From Nostoc sp. FACHB-892 (lineage in GTDB: Bacteria > Cyanobacteriota > Cyanobacteriia > Cyanobacteriales > Nostocaceae): a stretch of 51,435 nt of DNA. The stretch spans positions 1 to 51,435 of the forward strand of contig NZ_JACJTR010000043.1 in the NCBI RefSeq assembly GCF_014698795.1, in the 5' to 3' direction. The position numbers and the translations under genes were made by a program. The notes beneath the pieces were generated by a model. That model did not search any database. It saw nothing but the letters and a program-made list of their open reading frames with translations, and was not told the DNA's origin. The first letter of the stretch is position 1. Every line of letters starts with the position of its first letter. Below are positions 18,335 through 26,492 of this stretch, piece after piece.

Positions 18335-18360
18335 AAGCAGATAGTGGTCGCCATCTGCTT
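18335..18360 (+). terminator. Hairpin upstream of the response-regulator gene
   Basis: aagcagat (18335-18342) pairs with atctgctt (18353-18360), with an inner tgg/cca pairing. It may be a terminator from upstream or part of the 5' leader. Confidence 0.4.
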
Positions 18361-18367
18361 ATTAAGA

Positions 18368-18395
18368 CTCCTAATTGAGATCAACAAGTAGGAGG
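18368..18395 (+). promoter_or_regulatory. Strong Shine-Dalgarno with a possible sequestering repeat
   Basis: aggagg at 18390-18395 lies 7 nt before the ATG at 18403. The complement ctccta (18368-18373) could pair with taggag (18389-18394) and mask it. The masking is inferred from complementarity only. Confidence 0.4.
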
Positions 18396-18402
18396 CTATT
18401 TT

Positions 18403-18870
18403 ATGTTGTCAAAAAGTTCTAATGAGACATATCCACAAAAAGATAGAGAGTTTTTAAAGCAAATACCGCAAAGTCAATCTCCATCCCTCAATGGTTTAAG
18501 GGTACTTGTGGTAGATGACAATGACGATTGCTTGTGTATAGTTACGTTTATTTTGTCAGATTACCAGGCACAAACCAAAACGGCAACATCGGTAGATGAA
18601 GCTATAGAAGCAATTGAAGAGTGGAAACCAGATATTGTGATCAGCGACATCGGGATGCCTGACAAGGACGGTTACTCACTAGTTAGCTTCATCAGAAACA
18701 AAGAAGCGTCAATGGGTGGGTTTCTTCCAGCCATAGCTTTAACAAGTTATGTGTATCCAGAAGACATTAGTGAAGCAATAGATGCAGGGTTTCAGGAGGT
18801 TATTTGTAAGCCTTTTGAACCTAATGAGCTAGTTGTAGTTGTAGCAAGGCTTACAGGACAAACTATATAA
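18403..18870 (+). CDS. Single-domain response regulator (CheY-like receiver)
   Basis: 155 residues, almost entirely one receiver domain after a polar lead of about 30 residues. The acidic pocket is VVDDND near 36-41, the phosphoacceptor Asp82 lies in VISDIGMPDKDG, the conserved Thr/Ser is in IALTSY and the conserved Lys is in CKPFEPNEL. No output domain, so it likely acts by protein-protein contact or phosphorelay. Its sequence is close to the last receiver of the hybrid kinase at 21340-25104 (both have LNGLRxLVVDD and DGYSx), so they may share ancestry and perhaps a pathway. An IS element lies 20 bp after its stop codon. Confidence 0.9.
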   Translation: MLSKSSNETYPQKDREFLKQIPQSQSPSLNGLRVLVVDDNDDCLCIVTFILSDYQAQTKTATSVDEAIEAIEEWKPDIVISDIGMPDKDGYSLVSFIRNKEASMGGFLPAIALTSYVYPEDISEAIDAGFQEVICKPFEPNELVVVVARLTGQTI

Positions 18871-18889
18871 AGATAAGTCCAACTCATAG

Positions 18890-18898
18890 CCTTAGAAC
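18890..18898 (+). repeat. Target-site duplication, left copy
   Basis: ccttagaac, repeated exactly at 20169-20177 on the other side of the IS. Confidence 0.85.
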
Positions 18899-20168
18899 CT
18901 TGCGGGGGGACAAAATGGTCTAGAATGCTTAGATTACAAAGAGTGTAGCAATTTGTGGTAAAAGAAAAAGAGTCTTCATTCGCAACAAGCTCTATTTAAT
19001 GATAATGTTACCAGAATTCTACGAGACAAACCTCAAACGAGAATTGGGACGTGCAGAATATTTATTACTAAAAATCCTAATAAATTTATTACAATCTATT
19101 AAAACTGTTAGCATTGAAGCACTGGCTACTGCTTTACCTATACCCATATTTTTTGAAAGTAGAAGAAAGAAAATCCAAAGATTTTTGTCATTAAATTACA
19201 TAAATATTGAAGAAATTTGGTTCCCAATTATTAAAAGCTGGTTAGAGATATATTTCCCCTTAAAGGAAGTTATTTATTTAGTAGTTGACCGGACTAATTG
19301 GGGGTGTATTAATCTGTTAATGATTAGTGTAGTTTGGGATAAAAGGTCTATCCCAATATATTTTAAGCTATTAGACAAATTAGGTTCAAGCAATTTTGAT
19401 GAACAAGAAGCAGTATTCAAAAAAGCATTGCCGCTTTTTAATAATTATAAAACTGTAGTGTTAGGAGACCGTGAATTTTGCTCGATAAAGCTGTCCAACT
19501 GGCTGACAGAGCAGAAAGTATATTTCTGTTTACGCTTAAAAAAAGATGCATTTATAGAAATAGAACCGGAAATTTGGCTGCAATTAAGAGATTTAGGTTT
19601 AGCGCCTGGTCTTTCCTTCTTTTACCAAGGCATTAAATATACAAAATCCCAAGGTTTTATTAGCTTTAATCTTGCTGCTAAATGGAAGCGTAAACGTTTG
19701 GGAGTTGCGCCAGAGGAAGGCTGGTTTATCCTTACCAATTTAGATGATTTAGATTCCGTTATTAAAGCTTACAAACAGCGTTTTGATATTGAAGAGATGT
19801 TTAGAGATTTTAAAAGCGGTGGTTATAATTTGGAAGATACTAATGTATCAGGACAAAGGCTAATTTCCCTAATATTATTGATCTCACTTGCTTATACGGC
19901 TGCAACTATATCTGGTCAAAAAATTAAACGGATGGGTGTTCAAAAATATGTTGGACGAATTAAAGAATCTAAGCGGATTGTTCGACGACATAGTAGTTTT
20001 TATATTGGTCTTTATGGCGACAATTGGGTCAATTTCATGGAAAATTCTTATGAGTTAGTCACTGAGTTATTGAAATTAAGTCCTAATAAGCGTAAGTGCT
20101 ATCAGCAAGGAGAAAGGGCTATGAGGCTTATTCTATCTGCATCCTAGCCATTTTTGTAGCTCCGCAAG
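18899..20168. mobile_element. IS4-family insertion sequence, apparently intact
   Basis: A 1270-bp element with imperfect inverted ends. The left begins cttgcgg then acaaaatgg; the right end inverted begins cttgcgg then acaaaaatgg. Exact 9-bp direct repeats (ccttagaac) flank it, the size known for several IS4-family members such as IS10. It holds one full transposase gene. The exact duplications suggest fairly recent insertion. It lies between a response-regulator gene and the remnant of a second one. Confidence 0.88.
18999..20147 (+). CDS. IS4-family DDE transposase
   Basis: 382 residues, full length for the family. The DDE triad is visible: Asp97 in LVVDRTNW, Asp157 in VVLGDREF, and Glu265 in the IS4 signature Y-2-R-3-E-6-K (Tyr258, Arg261, Glu265, Lys272). 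Helical N- and C-terminal parts are intact and no frameshift is seen. The ATG at 19005 (MLPEFYETNL) is an equally good start. Probably able to transpose. Confidence 0.93.
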   Translation: MIMLPEFYETNLKRELGRAEYLLLKILINLLQSIKTVSIEALATALPIPIFFESRRKKIQRFLSLNYINIEEIWFPIIKSWLEIYFPLKEVIYLVVDRTNWGCINLLMISVVWDKRSIPIYFKLLDKLGSSNFDEQEAVFKKALPLFNNYKTVVLGDREFCSIKLSNWLTEQKVYFCLRLKKDAFIEIEPEIWLQLRDLGLAPGLSFFYQGIKYTKSQGFISFNLAAKWKRKRLGVAPEEGWFILTNLDDLDSVIKAYKQRFDIEEMFRDFKSGGYNLEDTNVSGQRLISLILLISLAYTAATISGQKIKRMGVQKYVGRIKESKRIVRRHSSFYIGLYGDNWVNFMENSYELVTELLKLSPNKRKCYQQGERAMRLILSAS

Positions 20169-20177
20169 CCTTAGAAC
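20169..20177 (+). repeat. Target-site duplication, right copy
   Basis: ccttagaac, identical to 18890-18898. Confidence 0.85.
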
Positions 20178-20236
20178 TTAAGAGCAATTAGATAGCGGTA
20201 AGGTTTTACCATCAAGTCCTTAGCGTCAGTTTCTGA

Positions 20237-20434
20237 ATGGATGCAGGATTGCAAGAGGTTCTTTGTAAACCTTTTGAAAGAGATGAGCTTGCTGGAACAG
20301 TGGCAGAGCAAGCTTTGCCAAACTTTTCTTTACTCAGCCCGAAGTTGAGCCAAGATATGCGGCTCAAGTTTATCCTTTATCTTTTTGCCTTAAACCTTAG
20401 CAGGCGGTCGTATTCGTTTTTGATTACCCCATAG
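20237..20434 (+). pseudogene. Receiver-domain remnant
   Basis: The start DAGLQEVLCKPFERDELAGT matches the C-terminal part of a receiver domain and closely parallels DAGFQEVICKPFEPNEL in the regulator at 18403-18870. A stop codon immediately precedes the Met and the rest of the domain is absent. The tail after about residue 25 is unrelated and overlaps the end of the convergent Crp/Fnr gene. This is the broken relic of a second, paralogous response regulator. Confidence 0.7.
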
Positions 20435-21018
20435 CACTCGCAAGAGGTGTCTTCCAACCCCTGTCGATCAATGATTTTGATTTTCTTTCGGCTGCATCGG
20501 ATGAAACCTTTCTTTTCTAGGATATGGGCGGTTTCGGTGACACCAGAACGGCGCACACCCAGCATGTGGGAAAGGAACTCATGCGACAGCAACAGTTCAT
20601 CCGAAGCGACACGATCGCTCGATTGGAGCAGCCAGAGACCCATACGTTGTTCTATAGTGTGAATCCTGTTGCAAGCAACGTTTTGGGAGAGTTGCGCTAT
20701 ATAAGCCTGGGTGTATTTGAGCATCACGTCGCGCAACGACTTCTCAGTGTCGAACTTGTGGAGCAGCGTCTGTGCTTTCATTCTCATCGCTGTGCCCGGA
20801 ACCTGGACGATGTACTGGGTCTGCGTCGTCTCGCCCCCGCCCATGAAGGCGTTGATCCCTACCATCTCGCGGCTGCCGATCGCTCCGGCTTCAAGCGTGC
20901 TGCCGTCCATCATTGTAATGGTGATCGAAATCAGGCAGGTGAGACGAAAGTAGACTTCTTTGATGGTTTCGCCAGGTTGGTTGAGTATCTCCCCGTGTGA
21001 AAGCTCGACCTGCTCCAT
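20377..21018 (-). CDS. Crp/Fnr-family transcriptional regulator
   Basis: 213 residues with the two-part Crp layout. The N-terminal cyclic-nucleotide-binding-like beta-roll starts MEQVELSHGEILNQPGE, then has EMVGINAFMGG. A long dimer helix (LRDVMLKYTQAYIAQLSQNV) follows. The C-terminal winged HTH includes LSHEFLSHMLGVRRSGVTET (about 143-162) and KKGFIRCSRKKIKIIDRQGL. The canonical cAMP-binding Arg-Ser pair is not evident. Relatives usually have about 20 more N-terminal residues; upstream in-frame codons here are A/T-rich and soon meet a stop, so the start may be slightly truncated. Convergent with the receiver remnant. Regulated genes unknown. Confidence 0.87.
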   Translation of the reverse strand: MEQVELSHGEILNQPGETIKEVYFRLTCLISITITMMDGSTLEAGAIGSREMVGINAFMGGGETTQTQYIVQVPGTAMRMKAQTLLHKFDTEKSLRDVMLKYTQAYIAQLSQNVACNRIHTIEQRMGLWLLQSSDRVASDELLLSHEFLSHMLGVRRSGVTETAHILEKKGFIRCSRKKIKIIDRQGLEDTSCECYGVIKNEYDRLLRFKAKR

Positions 21019-21067
21019 GCTGAAAGCATTATTATTTCGATTAATTCTAAATTATTGGTCAAATCTC

Positions 21068-21237
21068 ATTAAAGGATAAGCTTGCCGCAAGTTCCACGCT
21101 AAATGTAGACAATGTGAGCATTTTTGTGCTTTGCGATGGCGTAACCGCCATGAGTCGGTGGCGATCGCACTCTCGCAAAACGGGCATTTGACCACAAAAC
21201 CAGTCAGGCTCTAGATTCGGCAAGCTTATCCTTTAAT
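21068..21237. repeat. 170-bp unit bounded by perfect 20-bp inverted repeats
   Basis: attaaaggataagcttgccg (21068-21087) is exactly complementary to cggcaagcttatcctttaat (21218-21237). A degenerate third copy (cggcaatcttttcctttaag) begins at 21241. The size and ends fit a small non-autonomous mobile relic. Confidence 0.6.
21133..21168. repeat. 36-bp dispersed HIP1-containing repeat, copy 1
   Basis: Begins gcgatggcgtaaccg and ends gtggcgatcgc. It matches 30548-30583 at 33 of 36 positions. It contains a small hairpin (atggcg/cgccat). Confidence 0.65.
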
Positions 21238-21339
21238 TTTCGGCAATCTTTTCCTTTAAGTCACACACCATGTTTCGGCTGAACAAATCGCACCTCAAGT
21301 TATGATTCAAAGCACAATTAACATAAATGAATTCAAGGG

Positions 21340-24300
21340 TTAAGTCTGTTGAAAGCGACCTGACAAACTTGCTACCATGACTACCAACTCATCTGGATCA
21401 AATGGCTTGGATAAGTACATTTGAAAGCCTGTCAGCAGCGCCCGCCTTCGGTCTTCTTCTTTGGCATAAGCACTCAAGGCGAGCGCTGGGATTTTTCCCC
21501 CTTTTTCTGCTGGTAAAGCCCTGATTTTACGAATAAAGCTGTAGCCATCCTCCTTTGGCATACCAAGATCCGAAATCAGTATGTGTGGTATTCCCGACTC
21601 TAACGCTGACAAGGCTTGGGCTACTGATGCTGCTTCACTCACCAAAGCACCATGTTGCTCCAAGATAAAAGCAACAAGCTCACGTCCATCAGCTTCATCA
21701 TCAACAACTAATATTCGTAAACCGTTGAGTAAAACTTGATCATCAGCTTTTGCAGAAATTGATTCTGCGCCAGTAGAATTGTTTGATTTATTCATCAAGG
21801 GCAACCGCACACTAAAGGTTGCTCCAAGTCCCTTACCGGCACTTTGCGCTTGTACAATTCCATCGTGCATTTCCACTAAATGGCGGACAATTGCTAACCC
21901 TAAACCTAGCCCCCCGTAAGTTCGAGTTGTACTTGCATCTGCTTGACGGAAACGGTCAAAAATGTACGGTAATACTTCAGCATTAATTCCGACTCCTGTA
22001 TCTTTGACCACCAAAAGCGCATTTGTATCTGTGACTTGTAGCCCTATCTCAACCCGTCCTCCTGATGGTGTAAACTTAACTGCATTGGAGAGCAGATTCC
22101 ACACTACTTGCTGTAAACGACTAGCATCTCCCCAAACATAACTGGCACTCTCCTCAAGCATGAACTCGATAGTAATATCTTTAGCCTGGGCTTGTGGTTT
22201 TATAGTTTCTATCGCCTCTAGAATTACTGAAACCAGAGATACTGGACACTTCTCCAGCCGCAGTTTTCCCTGAATAATGCGTGACACGTCCAGTAAATCA
22301 TCTATTAATTTCGCTTGCGCTTTAGCATTGCGCTCAATAGTTTTCAAAGCACGAGCAGTCGCAGATGAATCCAATTTCCCTTGGCTTAACATCTTAACCC
22401 AGCCAAGCATTCCATTGAGCGGTGTGCGTATCTCATGGGAAAGCACTTGCAGAAATTCATCTTTCATACGATTAGCTGCCTCCGCTTCAACTCGCGCTGC
22501 CTGCTGTTGAATTCGTTCGGTTCGTTCAGCTAACGCATCTTTACGCAGTTGCGACAATTCCAAATTTGCTCTCACCCGTGCTAGCAATTCTCGCGCAGAA
22601 AAAGGTTTGATTAAATAATCATCCGCACCCATCTCTAACCCTTCAACACGAGACTCTTCACCTGCACGGGCAGACAGTAGAATAATTGGTATCTCCTTTG
22701 TATTTGAATCGGCTCTTAACTCGTGCAGCAATTGCAACCCATCCATTCCCGGCATCATGATATCGCTCAACACTAAATTCGGTATTTGTCTACGGGCTGC
22801 TGCTAAGGCGGCTATCCCATCTGTTACTGCTTCCACTTCGTAATATGGCTGGAGTAGATGCTTAAGATAATCGCGCATATCTGCGTTGTCATCAGCCAGA
22901 AGAATGCGGGCAGAGTCAGAGGACACGGGGACAAGGGAACTGGGGGACAAGGGGAATCGTGATTCATGTTCTCTTTCCTTGTCTTCCTTCGGGTTCGGGA
23001 GTTCGGACTCAACGGGAACCGCGATCGCTTTTAGTGTTTCCCCTTGGGAGAAGACTCCGACTTGCTCACCTTGTCTCCTTGTTTCCCTTTCCTCCTCAGG
23101 CAGCCAACGCCATGCTTCTTCCACAAACGCAACTGAACCCGAAGCAATGTTCGGCTTGCGATTAGCTCCAATACGCTCTGCGGGCAAATGAGCCTTCCCA
23201 AACGGCAGTGCAACTATAAAAGAACTTCCCTGATTTTCTTGACTGGTGACGCGAACTTCACCGCCATGAAGTCTAACCAAATCCTGTACAAGCGATAGCC
23301 CAATGCCAGAGCCTTCGTAAGTGCGACCCCGCGACCCTTGTACACGATAAAATCGTTCAAACAAGCGTGGTAACTCTGCTTGTGGAATTCCTGTACCTGT
23401 ATCTCGGACTTCCATTTCCACACGTTCCCCATTAGAGCGCAAGGCAACAGTGATTTCTCCAGCGAAGGTGAACTTGAAAGCATTACTCAACAAATTCAAG
23501 ACAATTTTTTCCCACATTTCACGGTCTACGTAAACCCTTTGTTGTAATGGTGGACAATCTACTATTAAACGTAAACCTGCTTTTTCGATCGCTGAACGAA
23601 AAACACTCGCCAGTTCACTGGTAAATACAGCTAGGTCTGTTGGCTCGTAAACAGCTTGAATTCGATTTGCTTCAATCCGGGAAAAGTCTAATAATGTGTT
23701 GACTAGCTTCAGCAAACGCAGACTGTTGCGCTGTACTAATTGCAATTGCTGACGCGACTCTATTGTTAGTGAAGCATTTTGCCTACTTAAAACATCCTCT
23801 AATGGCCCTAACATCAACGTCAAAGGCGTACGGAACTCATGGGAAACATTATTAAAAAATGCTGTCTTCGCCCGATCTAGCTCGGCTAGGGCTGCGGCTT
23901 TTTTGCGTTCTTCTTCGTATGCCCCTGCATTGCGGAGGGAAATTGAAATCTGTCCAGCTAACAACTCATAAAACGACTTATAGCCTTCATCCAAGGCACG
24001 ATTCGGGCTGATTCCTGCTATTAATACCCCAAGTGGTGCATTAACATTTGATGACGGAATCGGTAGCACCAATGCCCGATCTACAATTTCCCCCCAAGGG
24101 CCACCAGTAATGGTGATATAGCGCTTGATATTTTCAACTACAACTGCTTGCCCTGCCATCACCTGAGCAAATGGCCATATACCATCCGATTCTTGAATGA
24201 GGACACTTTTTGGTGCGATATCATCATTTTCAATCACACGCACGCTGCCAAATAATTTTATTGTTTTAGCGCAAGACTCATCACTCAAGTACAATAGCGC

Positions 24301-25104
24301 AAACGGCACATCCAAGGGATATTCAGCTATCGTGGACAAGATATCTTTACAAGTTGCGTTTATGCTGCGTGTGTCACTTGCTTTGGCTGCCAAATCACGT
24401 TGCAACCGTAAGTGCCGCTCTCCTAATACCTGCTGCGTCACTTCGCTACACACGCAAAGCATACCCCTAATTACCCCTTCATCATCTTCTACCGCACTGT
24501 AAGACAGGCTGAAGTGGGCTTCTTCGTTATAATCAGAGCGGTTCACCACCATCATCTGGTCTTCTACCCAGTTGGGAACACCCGTCGTCATCACTTTGGT
24601 AATCATCGGCCCAATTACATCCCATGATTCTGACTGTGTTTGAAGAATTGAGCGCCCCAGTGCCTGTGGATGTTTTCCCCCGATCAGGCTGGTATAGGCA
24701 TCATTATAAATTTGGATTAAATCTTGTCCCCATAGCAAAATCATTGGATAACGGGAACCTAACACTGTGCGGATCGTTGATTTCAAGCTTTGGGGCCATG
24801 TTTCTATACCGCCAACAGATGTGCTTGACCAGTCAAAATCACGTATCAAATCCCTCATCTCACCTGAACCCGGAAACGGATCTAATTGCCTATTCTTTAT
24901 TACACTGTTTGAGCTTAGGCATTGCTCTTGTCCGCTTCTTATTTCTTGGGGGTTTGAAGTTGATATCTGCTGTTGAAGTAGCCGCAATCCTTGGCGCACG
25001 ACTTCGCTTGCTGATTTATACTTTCCTGACTCCACAAGCGAGGCTATAAATTCGTTAAAATCAGGAGTCAGTGATACGTTTTGCGTTGTCCGTTGGCGAT
25101 TCAC
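21340..25104 (-). CDS. Hybrid sensor histidine kinase with N-terminal ParD-like ribbon-helix-helix domain
   Basis: 1254 residues in one unbroken frame. Residues 1-46 (QNVSLTPDFNEFIASLVESG, then KYKSASEVVRQGLRLLQQQ) match a ParD/CopG antitoxin-type DNA-binding domain. A PAS-like sensor (FDWSSTSVGGIETWPQSLKS) covers about 88-230 and a GAF-like domain about 235-400. The first HisKA has His422 (NVSHEFRTPL) followed by an ATPase domain. A receiver has Asp781 (VLSDIMMPGMDG). The second HisKA has His890 (VLSHEIRTPLNG) followed by a second ATPase domain, and a terminal receiver has Asp1179 (ISDLGMPKEDG). This allows a multistep phosphorelay. No transmembrane segment, so it is cytoplasmic. A low-complexity linker (about 640-728) precedes the first receiver. 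The RHH part could allow dimerisation, DNA binding or autoregulation. No parE toxin gene is adjacent. Confidence 0.93.
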   Translation of the reverse strand: MNRQRTTQNVSLTPDFNEFIASLVESGKYKSASEVVRQGLRLLQQQISTSNPQEIRSGQEQCLSSNSVIKNRQLDPFPGSGEMRDLIRDFDWSSTSVGGIETWPQSLKSTIRTVLGSRYPMILLWGQDLIQIYNDAYTSLIGGKHPQALGRSILQTQSESWDVIGPMITKVMTTGVPNWVEDQMMVVNRSDYNEEAHFSLSYSAVEDDEGVIRGMLCVCSEVTQQVLGERHLRLQRDLAAKASDTRSINATCKDILSTIAEYPLDVPFALLYLSDESCAKTIKLFGSVRVIENDDIAPKSVLIQESDGIWPFAQVMAGQAVVVENIKRYITITGGPWGEIVDRALVLPIPSSNVNAPLGVLIAGISPNRALDEGYKSFYELLAGQISISLRNAGAYEEERKKAAALAELDRAKTAFFNNVSHEFRTPLTLMLGPLEDVLSRQNASLTIESRQQLQLVQRNSLRLLKLVNTLLDFSRIEANRIQAVYEPTDLAVFTSELASVFRSAIEKAGLRLIVDCPPLQQRVYVDREMWEKIVLNLLSNAFKFTFAGEITVALRSNGERVEMEVRDTGTGIPQAELPRLFERFYRVQGSRGRTYEGSGIGLSLVQDLVRLHGGEVRVTSQENQGSSFIVALPFGKAHLPAERIGANRKPNIASGSVAFVEEAWRWLPEEERETRRQGEQVGVFSQGETLKAIAVPVESELPNPKEDKEREHESRFPLSPSSLVPVSSDSARILLADDNADMRDYLKHLLQPYYEVEAVTDGIAALAAARRQIPNLVLSDIMMPGMDGLQLLHELRADSNTKEIPIILLSARAGEESRVEGLEMGADDYLIKPFSARELLARVRANLELSQLRKDALAERTERIQQQAARVEAEAANRMKDEFLQVLSHEIRTPLNGMLGWVKMLSQGKLDSSATARALKTIERNAKAQAKLIDDLLDVSRIIQGKLRLEKCPVSLVSVILEAIETIKPQAQAKDITIEFMLEESASYVWGDASRLQQVVWNLLSNAVKFTPSGGRVEIGLQVTDTNALLVVKDTGVGINAEVLPYIFDRFRQADASTTRTYGGLGLGLAIVRHLVEMHDGIVQAQSAGKGLGATFSVRLPLMNKSNNSTGAESISAKADDQVLLNGLRILVVDDEADGRELVAFILEQHGALVSEAASVAQALSALESGIPHILISDLGMPKEDGYSFIRKIRALPAEKGGKIPALALSAYAKEEDRRRALLTGFQMYLSKPFDPDELVVMVASLSGRFQQT

Positions 25105-25373
25105 GTCACTTTTCTCCTCATGGTGGCAAAAATTGCCAATAGTTTTTAAAAGTTATTATGCCACAAATCTTTTGCTCCCGGCTCCTCGGCGATCGCTCCC
25201 GCAAGCGGTTACTAGTAGTTCACTCTGTTGATATTCATGAAGGAATTGATAGTACGAAGACAGGTTTAAGCGATCGCAGATGTGGCGTACACCAAAGGGG
25301 TTGCCGTAGGCATCAAAACGAGAGTGCAAATCTACAACTCGTTCCTTGACAAGCTCTAACCAGGTATTAACAA

Positions 25374-25628
25374 TTACTCAATTATATCTTCACCAATTCC
25401 TAGTGCTTTGTAGCTGTGTGTTAACTGCTGCCAAAGTGACTCAATTTGCTCATAGGAATCCTTCAAAGAAAGTTTTCCTCCAGTCTGTAAATTGCAGATG
25501 TAACTTACCCGTTGAGAAAATTCTTGAAGATTAGCATTAAATATAAGACTCTGCGGGGTAAATTCACCCAAGTATCGATAAGGTTGGTAAAGAAAATTAT
25601 TTTTATCTACTTGATTGTACTTATCCAT
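25374..25628 (-). CDS. DUF7219-like small cyanobacterial protein
   Basis: 84 residues. The conserved-looking core is FLYQPYRYLGEFTPQSLIFN, then FSQRVSYICNLQTGGKLS and a C-terminal helix with IESLWQQLTHSYKAL. It resembles small cyanobacterial proteins I associate with DUF7219, whose function is unknown. It lies 138 bp downstream of the 89-residue gene and is probably soluble. Confidence 0.7.
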   Translation of the reverse strand: MDKYNQVDKNNFLYQPYRYLGEFTPQSLIFNANLQEFSQRVSYICNLQTGGKLSLKDSYEQIESLWQQLTHSYKALGIGEDIIE

Positions 25629-25766
25629 ATAAAAATATTGCTACTAAAAGTCTAAATTTGATGTTATTGGATTACTTTGTATAGTCCATGAATACTCTTT
25701 TGAGTTTCATAGTTTACCCTCACAAAGCGTAAGAATTCAGAATGAGTGATAATCTACTATTCAGGC

Positions 25767-26036
25767 TCAAATTGTATTATTTTGTGTGAATTTAGCTTGA
25801 ACATCAGGTATTCTCAAAAACCCATAAACGCCTCCTAATTGAACACGTTCTGGTGGGAGGTGTAAAACTGCACAGCATCTTTGCACTACTGCTTGATATT
25901 CTCGCCACTGCTTACGGATGCTTATACTAAGGACATTATTACCTAAATCGGAAAATTTTAGCTCTGCCCGCAAGAGCCAAACTTCCACATCAGTTGTTTC
26001 ACCAATAGGCTCTGAGAAAATATTTTTGTTAAACAT
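25767..26036 (-). CDS. Small hypothetical protein paired with the Rrf2 regulator
   Basis: 89 residues. Distinct segments are VEVWLLRAELKFSDLGNN, KQWREYQAVVQRCCAVLH and ERVQLGGVYGFLRIPDVQA. The ribosome site ggga lies just before the ATG. The gene starts 18 bp after the Rrf2 gene ends on the same strand, so the two are probably co-transcribed. The adjacent Cys-Cys at about 54-55 could bind metal or sense redox, which is inference. Family unknown to me. Confidence 0.65.
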   Translation of the reverse strand: MFNKNIFSEPIGETTDVEVWLLRAELKFSDLGNNVLSISIRKQWREYQAVVQRCCAVLHLPPERVQLGGVYGFLRIPDVQAKFTQNNTI

Positions 26037-26054
26037 TAGTACAAAAACTCCCTT

Positions 26055-26492
26055 TCAAATGTAATACATAAGCGCCCTTTGTGGGCGTGTAGCTTGCTTT
26101 TCCCAAAGGTCTTGGAGTGAATACTTTTGCAAAACCAGGTTAGCTGCTTGACAAGCTTCTTGCCAAACCTCTTCCACTACACACGATTCTATATTTCCGA
26201 GAGTTGTATTGTTGGTAGATGCATCAATCTCTACTCCCTCAATGGAAGTTAAAACATCTAAAACTGTAATTTTCCGAGGGTCACGTGCTAAAACGTAACC
26301 ACCTTTAGAACCACGTATACTGTTAATTAAACCTCGGCATCTTAGTGTAGCTAGTAGCTGTTCTAAATAGCGATTTGGTATACTTCTTAGCTCTGCTATT
26401 TCTTTAATTTGCATTGAATCGCCATTCTGGTAACAATCTACCAATGCCAACATCGCTAGAAGTGAGTATTCAAAACTATTTGATAGTTTCAT
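26055..26492 (-). CDS. Rrf2-family transcriptional regulator
   Basis: 145 residues with the Rrf2 layout: MKLSNSFEYSLLAMLALVDC, the winged helix region MQIKEIAELRSIPNRYLEQL, and the wing GLINSIRGSKGGYVLARDP. The C-terminal effector part has Cys in IESCVVEEVWQEACQAANL. The three-Cys iron-sulfur cluster motif of IscR is not present, so this is closer to CymR-like or uncharacterised cyanobacterial members. It probably represses its own operon, which includes the 89-residue gene. Confidence 0.88.
   Translation of the reverse strand: MKLSNSFEYSLLAMLALVDCYQNGDSMQIKEIAELRSIPNRYLEQLLATLRCRGLINSIRGSKGGYVLARDPRKITVLDVLTSIEGVEIDASTNNTTLGNIESCVVEEVWQEACQAANLVLQKYSLQDLWEKQATRPQRALMYYI

Larger units (their letters stand above)
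21019..21339. other. Gene-free stretch with inverted and dispersed repeats
   Basis: It holds a perfect 20-bp inverted repeat (21068-21087 and 21218-21237), a further degenerate direct copy from 21242, and a 36-bp HIP1-containing repeat at 21133-21168. The inside could encode VKCPFCESAIATDSWRLRHR on the minus strand, a possible zinc-finger relic of a transposase. The 170-bp unit with inverted ends could be a MITE-like relic. Confidence 0.5.

Noticed and set aside
21340..26036. A ParDE toxin-antitoxin pair
   Set aside because: Neither neighbouring small protein (84 and 89 residues) resembles ParE or RelE, and the ParD-like part is fused to a kinase.
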